Origin: VRUE01 sp963764365
GTDB lineage: Bacteria > Actinomycetota > Thermoleophilia > Solirubrobacterales > 70-9
Reading direction: 5' to 3'
DNA: 64,000 nt
Assembly: GCA_963764365.1 (NCBI GenBank)
Contig: CAVXSI010000002.1
Coordinates: forward strand, 345,786 to 409,785
This document shows positions 16,204-24,267 of this stretch, piece after piece. Each line of letters opens with the position of its first letter. The first letter of the stretch is position 1. The notes beneath the pieces were generated by a model. That model worked only from the letters and a program-made list of their open reading frames with translations, was not told the origin of the DNA and ran no database searches. The position numbers and the translations under genes were made by a program.

Positions 16204-16881
16204 TCAGGCGGGAAAGTCTTTTTCTACGTTCTCCAAAGCCCAGTCGGCTCCCGCGTCGCGTAATTGTTCGACGGAATAGGAGCCGGTTGCCACGCCGACT
16301 ACGCGGATGCCGGCGCCGTGGCCGGCGCTGACGTCGCGGGGGGTGTCGCCGATCGAGATGCAGGCGCCGTCCTGGAGGGCGCCGCCGGAGACCAGCTCGC
16401 CGCGGCGCAGGGCGGCTTCGGTGACCTCGGTGCGGTCGGCGGAGTCGGAGCCGTAGCCGCCGAAGGAAAAGAAGCGGTTGAGCCGGCCGCGGGCGAGCTT
16501 GATGTGGGCCGCCGCCTCGACGTTGCCGGTAACCAGGCCGAGCAGGACGCCGTCGTCGATCAGCCGCGGCAGCAGCTGCTCGACCCCGGGCATCACCCGG
16601 TAGCCCGCGGACTCGGCGACCGTGTCGGGCAGGTGCTTGAGGTAGCAGCCGATCGCCCTCGAGCGCTCCTGCGGCGTGCCCTCGCGGCCGATCACCTCGC
16701 GGAAGACGATCGCCGCGATCTCGGGGTCGGTCATGCCGGCGTCGGTGTGCTCGTCGACGTTGGCCTCGACCCCGTGCAGCTCGTCGAAAGCCCGCTGCCA
16801 GGCGACCGCGCCCGCCCCGCCGGTGACAAGCAGCGTCCCGTCGATGTCGAACAGCACGGCGTGGGGAGATGGATCCGTCAT
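16204..16881 (-). CDS. HAD-family hydrolase
   Basis: A 225-residue haloacid-dehalogenase-type phosphatase. Motif I is FDIDGTLL (nucleophile D12, acid D14), a four-helix cap covers roughly 20-90, motif II is LVTGN and the C-terminal motif is SIGDTPRDVSAGHGAGIRVVGV. It would remove phosphate from a small metabolite, like Gph/PGPase-type enzymes. The ATG overlaps the stop of the dual-OB gene (ATGA), so it is the last gene of a five-gene operon and may be functionally tied to it. Confidence 0.9.
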   Translation of the reverse strand: MTDPSPHAVLFDIDGTLLVTGGAGAVAWQRAFDELHGVEANVDEHTDAGMTDPEIAAIVFREVIGREGTPQERSRAIGCYLKHLPDTVAESAGYRVMPGVEQLLPRLIDDGVLLGLVTGNVEAAAHIKLARGRLNRFFSFGGYGSDSADRTEVTEAALRRGELVSGGALQDGACISIGDTPRDVSAGHGAGIRVVGVATGSYSVEQLRDAGADWALENVEKDFPA

Positions 16882-17573
16882 GGCCCGGACCAACCCCCGG
16901 TCGGCAGGAAGATGACTGCGGCGACGAGCTTGGTGCACCAACCGTCCAGCGCTTCGGCAAGGCTAACTGTCAGATAGACGTCGGAGTCCGGGGCGAAGCC
17001 GAGCTCGGAAAGCTCATGGCTGCCCAAGCCGGCCTTCATCAGGCTCGGCGCCACGAGATAGTCGGTGAGGGCCAGGTTGTATTCCTGACCGGCCAGCTCG
17101 AAGCCGCCTCGCGGTCGCGCCCGGCCGGTTCCCTCACGCGGCGGCTCGAGATGAAATTCGACCGCCCGGGGCCGCACCAGGGCCAGCGATGCATCCACTC
17201 CCAGCATCGCCTCTTCTTCGGGCACGGCCGAGCCGCGGTTTCCGAGGAGCACCTGTCCCTCGACCAGATGCGGCGAGAGAACGCGACCAGCATCGTCGGG
17301 GTCCAGCCTTCCGGTCAAGCGCCAACGTGATCCGGCGACTGCGACATTCTCCGGCTGCGACGGATCGCTCAATCCGCCGTCGTGCTCGAAGCGCACGATG
17401 TCAAGAGGCCTTATCTCGCGACCGCCGATTCGGTAGTGGAAGGGGGTCAGCTCACCGTGCGGCGATCCCGACACAGGCCGCAGCCAGCAGCCGGTCTGCC
17501 CGGAGACCCCGGCAACGCACCGTCCACCCCATTTCTTGGAGCAGGCGAGAACTACGATTTCCTCGACCGGCAT
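16878..17573 (-). CDS. Dual OB-domain protein of unknown function
   Basis: A 231-residue protein starting EEIVVLACSKKWGGRCVAGV, with a WLRPVS segment near residue 30 and beta-rich sequence to the end. This is the look of the 'dual OB domain' family, which tends to be encoded beside DUF488 proteins, as it is here. OB folds bind nucleic acid or nucleotides, but the ligand is not known. Cysteines near residues 10, 19 and 29 could be functional. The start has a TAGGAGA Shine-Dalgarno. It is fourth in the operon, 9 nt after the second DUF488 gene. Confidence 0.65.
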   Translation of the reverse strand: MPVEEIVVLACSKKWGGRCVAGVSGQTGCWLRPVSGSPHGELTPFHYRIGGREIRPLDIVRFEHDGGLSDPSQPENVAVAGSRWRLTGRLDPDDAGRVLSPHLVEGQVLLGNRGSAVPEEEAMLGVDASLALVRPRAVEFHLEPPREGTGRARPRGGFELAGQEYNLALTDYLVAPSLMKAGLGSHELSELGFAPDSDVYLTVSLAEALDGWCTKLVAAVIFLPTGGWSGP

Positions 17574-17582
17574 GCCGGTCTC

Positions 17583-18023
17583 CTAAAGATGCACCGCCAC
17601 GAGGGCGGGCCAGTGGTCGGCGAGATACTCGACGACGAGCCTGCGATGGCAGCGCTCAGGCGTCGCCTCGCTGCATAGCAGCACGGTGCGCTGCTCGAAT
17701 TCCTCCGGACTCAGCTCTCGCTCTATGTGCCGCTCGCGCATCAGTCCCAGGAAGCGCTCTTCGTACTCCCCCCAGGACATGTCTTTCCTCTTCTTGTAGG
17801 CGGCGAGGATCTCTGGGCTCGGCGCCAGCAACGGGGCATGCTCGTACTTCGCAGCTATCAGCTCGCGCAGGAAGTAGGCGAGATCGTCGCGCTTCGCGAA
17901 GCCCGCCAGCTGCGATCTGTTGTTGAGCCTGACGTCGAGGAGGCGCTCGATTCGATGCGCCTTCAAGCGGCCGAAGAAATCCTCGGCGGTTGTCTGCGTG
18001 AAACCGATAGTGAAGATCTCCAT
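17583..18023 (-). CDS. DUF488 protein, copy B
   Basis: A 146-residue DUF488 protein. The family start is EIFTIGFTQTTAEDFFGRL, then DVRLN, and the C-terminal signature CSEATPERCHRRLVVEYL carries the conserved Cys...CHR pair. The function of DUF488 is unknown; the invariant Cys, His and Arg suggest an enzyme or ligand site. Its start, with a GAGGAGAG ribosome site, lies 61 nt inside the preceding DUF488 gene, a long overlap that implies co-translation. Copy A and copy B are clearly diverged, so they may form a heteromer or handle different ligands. Confidence 0.88.
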   Translation of the reverse strand: MEIFTIGFTQTTAEDFFGRLKAHRIERLLDVRLNNRSQLAGFAKRDDLAYFLRELIAAKYEHAPLLAPSPEILAAYKKRKDMSWGEYEERFLGLMRERHIERELSPEEFEQRTVLLCSEATPERCHRRLVVEYLADHWPALVAVHL

Positions 18024-18526
18024 AGGCTCTCCTCGTCGTCGAAAAGCGACCCCTCGGCGAGGATTATCGGCTCCGCCTCCACTTCGCGACTTCCGTCGCC
18101 TCGAATGTGGTCGATCACCAGACCTCGCTCGAGCAGAACCTTTGCCACGAGCAGACGGCGATGGCACGACGCGGGGTTCTCCTCGCTGCACATGATCGCA
18201 ACCCGGTAGCGCCCGGCTCCACGCAGCAGCCTTTCGATGCCACGGCGGAACTCGTCGCTTCTCGCGACCTTCCCGTACAGGACATGCCCGGCCGGGTCGT
18301 AGAACTCGTCTCCGTCGGGCCTCCCTCCCAGCTCCTTGCCGAGAAACAGGTAACGAGCCCCGGCCACCCTCGCCACATCGCCTATGCGCGAGCGATCGGC
18401 CCACTCCACATAGCGCGAATGAGGCCAGGACCGGATGTCCACCAGAACCTCGACGCCATGTTCGGACAGCAGTTCCTGGAAGCGCTCCGCGGAGTGATTC
18501 GAATGGCCGATGGTGAGCAGCGCCAT
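17963..18526 (-). CDS. DUF488 protein, copy A
   Basis: A 187-residue DUF488 protein beginning MALLTIGHSNHSAERFQELL, then DIRSWPHSRY and the signature CSEENPASCHRRLL, which holds the family's Cys and CHR residues. Compared with copy B it has a C-terminal tail of about 40 residues; the last 20 overlap the start of copy B in another frame. A TAGGCT box lies 10 nt upstream of the ATG, inside the end of the previous gene, so an internal promoter is possible. Function unknown. Confidence 0.88.
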   Translation of the reverse strand: MALLTIGHSNHSAERFQELLSEHGVEVLVDIRSWPHSRYVEWADRSRIGDVARVAGARYLFLGKELGGRPDGDEFYDPAGHVLYGKVARSDEFRRGIERLLRGAGRYRVAIMCSEENPASCHRRLLVAKVLLERGLVIDHIRGDGSREVEAEPIILAEGSLFDDEESLWRSSLSVSRRQPPRISSAA

Positions 18527-18539
18527 GTCTCGTCAGAGC

Positions 18540-19043
18540 CTAGGCATTGCCCGCGTGTTCTCCGGCCGCCGTCCATATCGTCTCCGCAAAATCGGGGTCG
18601 GAGAAAGTCGCTCGCAGCTTCACCGCGCACTCCTCGGCGCTCTCGCACGCGATCATCCGGGCGCGCTCGTAAGCCCCGAGCATCTTCTCGACGGCGGAAG
18701 GGGGGGAGCCCGCGTCGGAGAGGCGCAGGCCGATGATCGGACGGCGGTGGCTATAAGCCAGGGCAAGCTCCGCGTCTGCGGTTTCGGCCGCGTCTCCGAT
18801 CAGCGCGACAACGCAATCGGCGTGCACGACCGCGTGGCGAACTCCCTCGAAGAGATGCCCTGGATCGGCGCAGCCATCGGCAGCCCGAGACGGCCAGGCG
18901 ACGGCGGGCCAACCACCTGCTTCGCAGGTTTCGACGACGCGGTCGCGCAGAGGATTCGGGGCGTTTCGATCGGCGGTCCCAGAGATGAGGTAGACCCAGG
19001 CCCCCTCGTCCACGGCCCCATCTTCTCGTCGTTCTTCGGCCAT
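18540..19043 (-). CDS. Nucleoside 2-deoxyribosyltransferase-like protein
   Basis: A 167-residue protein resembling the NDT/TIR-like superfamily: VYLISGT at the first strand, then HADCVVALIG, then a glutamate-bearing helix TADAELALAYSHRRPIIGLRL, where the Glu takes the position of the catalytic Glu in nucleoside deoxyribosyltransferases. Such proteins cleave or sense N-glycosidic bonds of nucleosides or NAD-like molecules. The match is by pattern, not by close similarity. ATG 19043 is chosen because TAGACT lies 10 nt before it. It leads the operon with two DUF488 genes, the dual-OB gene and the HAD gene. Confidence 0.55.
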   Translation of the reverse strand: MAEERREDGAVDEGAWVYLISGTADRNAPNPLRDRVVETCEAGGWPAVAWPSRAADGCADPGHLFEGVRHAVVHADCVVALIGDAAETADAELALAYSHRRPIIGLRLSDAGSPPSAVEKMLGAYERARMIACESAEECAVKLRATFSDPDFAETIWTAAGEHAGNA

Positions 19044-19084
19044 CTGCTCTGGCAGTCTAGGAGCGGGGTCGGCGGTCGCCGGGC

Positions 19085-20084
19085 TCACTCACCGAGGAGT
19101 TCGCGCTGGCTGAGCCAGTAGAGCAGGCCGAGCGCCGGCAGGACGAGGACCGCGGCGGCGATGAAGACGACGATCACCGCGGCCAGCGTGTCCGAGGGGG
19201 CGGCTGACTGCGTCACCTTCAGCGAGGTCGGCAGCAGGTAGGGGAACTGGGCGACGCCCCAGCCCCAGATCACGGCGACGACGGCACCGGCCGCGAGCGG
19301 GCGCAGGCCGCGGCGGGCGCCACGCAGAAGCAGCGCCAGCACCGCGAGGCCGCAGAGCGCCGAGACGATCACCAGCGGCAGGCCCTCGCCGGTCAGGCGG
19401 TCGAATATGTAGCGCGCTTCGGAGTGCAGGGCGAAGATCCCCGCGACGGCGAAGACACCGGCGACCAGCGCCGCGGCGAGGGCGCGGCGCGAGAAGTACC
19501 GCTCCAGCTCGGCGTCGCCGGCGCGGCGGGCGTCGGTGACCAGGAAGACTGCGGCGAGGTAGGCGCCGCTGGCGACGAACAGCGCCCCGGTCAGCAGCGG
19601 CAGCGGCGCGATCCAGCTCGAGAAGGCGTCTCCGTCGCCGCCCGGCGGCACGTTGCCGGCGGCGATCGCGCCGACCACCGTGCCCATGAAGAACGGCGTC
19701 AGCACCGAGGAGAAGGCGAACACGGCGCCCATCGCCCGCCGGTACTCGAGCCGCCGCACCGATTTGCGGAAGGCGAAGCCGCCGCCGCGCAGGACGATCC
19801 CCACCGCCGCCAGCGTCAGCGGCACGTAGAGCGTCGTCATCACCGCCCCGAACGCTTCCGAGAACGCCGTCCAGAGGACGACGAGGATGAAGATCAACCA
19901 GACGTGGTTGGCCTCCCAGACGGGAGTCAGCGAGCGCTGGATCAGCGCCCGCGGCCGCTCGCCGCGCTCGGCGTCGCCGGCGATCAGGTCCCAGAGCCCG
20001 GCGCCGAAGTCGGCACCGCCGAACAGCGCGTAGCAGCGTCGCGCCGACCCAGAGGATGACCGCGGCGACGTCGGCGCGGGTCAT
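19085..20084 (-). CDS. cydB: Cytochrome bd ubiquinol oxidase subunit II (frameshifted)
   Basis: Subunit II of the bd-type quinol oxidase, an integral membrane protein of about 330 residues and eight or more helices. The start MTRADVAAVILWVGATL (20084 downward) and the continuation YALFGGADFGAGLWDLIAGD are in different frames; one extra base near 20037 explains the switch. From there the frame is open to the stop at 19085 and has the typical ANHVWLIFILVVLWTAF segment. Conservation on both sides argues that the shift is a sequence error. It follows cydA closely on the minus strand. Confidence 0.85.
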
Positions 20085-20139
20085 CGCGGCCTCCGTGGCG
20101 GGTTGGTTCCGCATAGCGACACCAAGTCGCCACCGCCGG

Positions 20140-21467
20140 TCATCGGACCGCCTCCTCGGCGGGCGCGTAGGGGGTCTCGGCCTCGTCCCCCTCGCCCTCC
20201 GCCCGCCAGCGGCGCGACATCGCCCGCAGCACCAGCACGGCGCCGGTGCCGAGGCCGGCGTAGAGCAGCAGCACGGCGGCGAAGGCGAACCAGATCCCCT
20301 TCGCCTGGGTGACCGCTTCGGAGGTCCGCATGTAGCCCTGCACGATCCACGGCTGGCGACCGACCTCGGTGACGATCCAGCCCATCCACAGCGCCAGGAT
20401 CGCGCCTACCCCGGAGACGGCCACGGCGCGCAGGAACCACCGCGTGCGCGGGATCTCACGCCGCCGCCACCACGACCAGCCGAGCCAGAGGCCGAGCAGC
20501 AGCAGCGCGGTGCCGATCCCGACCATCCCGTCGAAGGAGAGGTGCAGGAGCGTGTTCGCCGGCGGTCGTTCGTCGGCCGGGATGTCCTGCAGGCCGATCG
20601 ACCTTGGTGTCGGCGCTGAAGCCGACCAGGAAGCGAGTCGAGGTCGGGGATCGGGATCGACGCCTTGACCCCGTCGCTGGTGCAGATGCCGCCGACGTAC
20701 TCGGTCTGGTGGGTGCCGGTCTTCTGGACGCACTCCATGGCGGCGAACTTGGCCGGCTGGTGGTCGGCGACTTCGCGCGCCGCGGTGTCGCCGACGAACA
20801 GCTGGACCGGGGTGGCGACGCAGGCGATCGTCAGCGGGATCAGCAGCCCCAGCCGGTGCAGGCGGTCGCGCCGCCCGCGCAGCATCCCGACCGCGTAGAT
20901 CGAGGCGACGAGGAAGCCGACGACCATGTAGGCGGCGAGGATCATGTGCGGCACCTCGTAGACCCAGGCCGGGTTGAACAGCACCTTGAGCGGCTCGGTT
21001 TCGACCACCTTGCCGGCCGGCCGTCGAGGACGAAGCCCTGCGGCTGGTTCATCCAGGAGTTGGCGGTGACGACCGAGAAGGCGCCGCCGATCCCGGTGAT
21101 CACCATCGGCACTGCCGGACCAGAAGTGCGCCCAGCCGCTCAGCCGCTTCCAGCCGTAGATGTAGATCGCGAGGAAGATCGCCTCGGTGAAGAAGAAGAT
21201 CCCCTCGACCGCGAAGGCGATCCCGAAGGCGTCGCCGAAGCGCGCCATGAAGTTCGGCCAGAGCAGCCCGAACTCGAAGCTGAGCACGGTGCCGGTGACG
21301 GCGCCGACCGCGAAGGTGACCGCCATCGCCTTCGACCAGCGCCGCGCCAGCCGCATCGCGTCCTCGTCGCCGCGCTTCAGCCCCAGCCAGTTGGCGGTGA
21401 GGATCATCGCCGGCAGGGCGACGCCGAGGCTGGCGAGGACGATGTGGAAGGCGAGCGTGAACGCCAT
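20140..21467 (-). CDS. cydA: Cytochrome bd ubiquinol oxidase subunit I (multiple frameshifts)
   Basis: Subunit I, the haem-bearing subunit that oxidises quinol and reduces O2. Recognisable parts in order: FTLAFHIVLASLGVALPAMI (helix with the haem b595 His), FGLLWPNFM, EGIFFFTEAIF, NPAWVYEVPHMILAAYMVVG, QPAKFAAMECVQ and a C-terminal GWIVTEVGRQPWIVQGYMRT. They lie in changing frames: single-base shifts are inferred near 21111, 21020, 20636 and 20603. Sequence resembling the family's N-terminus (NLLAAREL) continues about 17 codons upstream of the ATG at 21467 without a start codon, so the true start is not resolved. Probably one intact gene with sequence errors. Confidence 0.85.
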
Positions 21468-21545
21468 CAGCTCGCGCGCGGCGAGCAGGTTGGAGCTCGA
21501 CGCCGCGAGCGGGAGGGCTCGAGCGGGCCCGCCTCCGCGGCGCGG

Positions 21546-23172
21546 GCTGGCGGTAGCGGCGGATCAGCGCGTTGGTCGAGCTGTCGTGGGTCAGCTTCCG
21601 GCTCCTGGTCGGCCTGCAGCTCGGGGACGATCCGCTTCGCCAGCACCTTGCCCAGCTCGACCCCCCACTGGTCGAAGGAGTCGATCCCCCACACCGCCCC
21701 CTGGGTGAAGACGCTGTGCTCGTAGAGGGCCACCAGGGTCCCCAGGGTGTGGGGGTCGAGCCGCTCGGCAAGGATCGTGTTCGAGGGGCGGTTGCCCTCC
21801 ATCACCCGGTGCGGGACGACGTTCTCCGGCGTGCCCTCTTCGCGCACCTGCTCGGCGTTTTGCCGAAGGCGAGCGCCTCGGCCTGGGCGAAGACGTTGGA
21901 GATCAGCAGGTCGTGGTGCTCGCCGAGCGGGTTGTTGGAGCGCATGAAGCCGATGAAGTCGCAGGGGATCAGCCGCGTCCCTTGGTGGATCAGCTGGTAG
22001 AAGGAGTGCTGGCCGTTGGTCCCCGGCTCGCCCCAGAAGATCGCCCCGGTGTCGTAGTCGACGCGGGCGCCGTCGAGGGTGACGTGCTTGCCGTTCGACT
22101 CCATCGTCAGCTGCTGCAGGTAGGCGGGGAAGCGGTGCAGGTACTGGTTGTAGGGGAAGACGCCGCAGGTCTGGGCGCCGAAGAAGTCGCCGTACCAGAC
22201 GCAGAGCAGCCCCATCAGCGCCGGCAGGTTCGCGGCGAGCGGCGCCTCGCGGAAGTGCTCGTCCATCGCGTGGAAGCCGGCCAGCATCTCGGCGAAGCGG
22301 GCCGGGCCGATCGCCAGCATGGTCGAGAGGCCGATCGCCGAGTCCATCGAGTAGCGGCCCCCCACCCACTCCCAGAAGCCGAACATGTTGTCGGTGTCGA
22401 TGCCGAACTTGGCGACCTCCTCGGCATTGGTCGAGACGGCGACGAAGTGCTTGGCGACCGCCGCCTCGTCGCCGCCCAGCCCGGCCAGCGACCATTCGCG
22501 GGCGGTGTGGGCGTTGGTCATCGTCTCCAGCGTCGTGAAGGTCTTCGAGGAGATCACGAACAGCGTCTCCTCGGGGTCGAGGTCGCGGGTGCACTCGACG
22601 AAGTCGGTGCCGTCGACGTTGGAGACGAAGCGGAAGGTCATCTCGCGGCGGCTGAAGTGGCGCAGCGCCTCGTAAGCCATCACCGGGCCGAGGTCGGAGC
22701 CGCCGATGCCGACGTTGACGACGTTGCGGATCGGCTTGCCGGTGTGGCCGGTCCACTCGCCGGAGCGCACCCGCTCGCAGAAGTCGCCCATCCGGTCGAG
22801 CGTCCCGTGCACCTCCTTGACCACGTCGACCCCGTCGACGATCAGCGAGCGCTCGCGCGGCATCCGCAGCGCCACGTGCAGCACGGCGCGGTCCTCGGAG
22901 ACGTTGATGTGCTCGCCGGCGAACATCGCTTCGCGGCGCTGCTCGACGCCGCGCTCACGGGCCAGCTCGCCGAGCAGCATCACCGTCTCGTCGGTGATCC
23001 GGTTCTTGGAGAAGTCGAGGTGCAGGCCGACGCCATCGGCGATCAGCCGCTCGCCGCGCTGCGGGTCGGAGTCGAACAGGTCGCCCAGCTTGGCGTCCTT
23101 CAGCTCGCCGTAGTGGCGCTCCAGCGCCTTCCAGGCAGCCCCCTCGCGCAGGTCCGGCGCGCTGCTGCTCAC
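21546..23172 (-). CDS. pgi: Glucose-6-phosphate isomerase (frameshifted near its end)
   Basis: The enzyme interconverts glucose-6-phosphate and fructose-6-phosphate. From the GTG start the frame is clean for about 440 residues, with NVGIGGSDLGPVMAYEAL, the sugar-phosphate loop SKTFTTLETMTNA, the catalytic GGRYSMDSAIGLS and GEPGTNGQHSFYQLIHQG. A base missing near 21856 (after AFGKT) and one extra near 21597 then shift the frame; the parts EQVREEGTPENVVPHR and LTHDSSTNALIRRYR complete the protein. The end coordinate is approximate because no in-frame stop survives. The GTG overlaps the tal stop (GTGA). Confidence 0.9.
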
Positions 23173-24245
23173 GTGCGCGCCCCGAGCTGCGACTCGATCG
23201 TCTTCAGCAGCTCGTTCCAGGAGTCGACGAAGGCCTGCTTGCCCTCCTCCTGGAGGCGGGCGGCGAGCGCCTCGACGTCGATCCCCGCCGCGTCGAACTC
23301 GGCCAGCACCTGCTCGGCGTCGCCGCCGTCTTCGGGCAGCGGCTCGCCGACCTCGCCATGGTCGGCGAAGGCGTGCAGGGTCGGCTCGGGCATCGTGTTG
23401 ACGGTGAACGGAGAGGCGAGCCCTTCGATGTAGAGGACGTCGGAGGCTTCCGGGTCCTTGGTGCCGGTGCTCGCCCAGAGCAGCCGCTGCGGCCGGGCGC
23501 CCGCGTTCTCGAGCCGCTGCCAGCGCTCGGAGTCGAGCAGCTCCCGGTAGGCGCGGTAGGCGCGCTTGCCGATCGCGATCCCCAGCCCGTCGCGCAGCTC
23601 GTCGGGCACTTCGCCCGTCACCGCCTTGTCCCAGCGGCTGACGAAGAGCGAGGCGACCGAGCCGACCGCCGGGTCGAGCCCGGCCTCGATGCGGCGCTCG
23701 ACCCCCCGCATGTAGGCCTCTGCGGCGCCGAGGTAGTGCTCGCGCGAGAAGAGCAGGGTGACGTTGACCGGGATGCCGGCGAAGATCGTCTCCTCGATCG
23801 CCCGGTGGCCGGCCCCGGTGCCGGGGATCTTGATCAGCAGGTTGTCGCGCTCCGCCTGGCCGTGCAGCTTCGCCGCCTGTTCGATCGTCGTCTCCGTGTC
23901 GTCGGCGAGCTTCGGCGAGACCTCCAGCGAGCACCAGCCGTCGACCCCGTCGGTGCGATCGTGGACGTCGCGGAAGAGGTCGGTCGCGCGGCGCAGGTCG
24001 GCGATCGCCAGCTCGAAGAAGATCTCCTCGGGCGAGCTTCCGTCGGGACCCAGCTCGGCGATCTGCTCGTCGTAGACCTCGCCCCCCGAGATCGCCTTGT
24101 CGAAGATCGTCGGGTTGGAGGTGAGGCCGGTGACCGACAGCTCGTCGATGTAGCGGGCGAGCGTGCCGTCGTCCAGCATCGTGCGGGTGATGTTGTCGAG
24201 CCAGAGGCTCTGGCCCAGCTCATGCAGTTTCGCGTTCGGCTTCAT
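23169..24245 (-). CDS. tal: Transaldolase
   Basis: A 358-residue transaldolase of the actinobacterial long type, which moves a dihydroxyacetone unit between sugar phosphates in the non-oxidative pentose phosphate pathway. The family start is LGQSLWLDNITRTML. The Schiff-base lysine lies in LLIKIPGTGAGHRAIEE, and NVTLLFSREHYLGAAEAYM and LLWASTGTKDPEASDVLYIE follow. A strong AAAGGAGA ribosome site precedes the ATG. It sits between tkt and pgi in one operon (22-nt gap to tkt, 4-nt overlap with pgi). Confidence 0.96.
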   Translation of the reverse strand: MKPNAKLHELGQSLWLDNITRTMLDDGTLARYIDELSVTGLTSNPTIFDKAISGGEVYDEQIAELGPDGSSPEEIFFELAIADLRRATDLFRDVHDRTDGVDGWCSLEVSPKLADDTETTIEQAAKLHGQAERDNLLIKIPGTGAGHRAIEETIFAGIPVNVTLLFSREHYLGAAEAYMRGVERRIEAGLDPAVGSVASLFVSRWDKAVTGEVPDELRDGLGIAIGKRAYRAYRELLDSERWQRLENAGARPQRLLWASTGTKDPEASDVLYIEGLASPFTVNTMPEPTLHAFADHGEVGEPLPEDGGDAEQVLAEFDAAGIDVEALAARLQEEGKQAFVDSWNELLKTIESQLGART

Positions 24246-24267
24246 GGCTCTCCTTTCGCAGTGGCTC

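Noticed and set aside
19085..21467. cydAB as true pseudogenes
   Set aside because: Every segment between the shifts keeps conserved family sequence, with no premature stop inside the correct frames.
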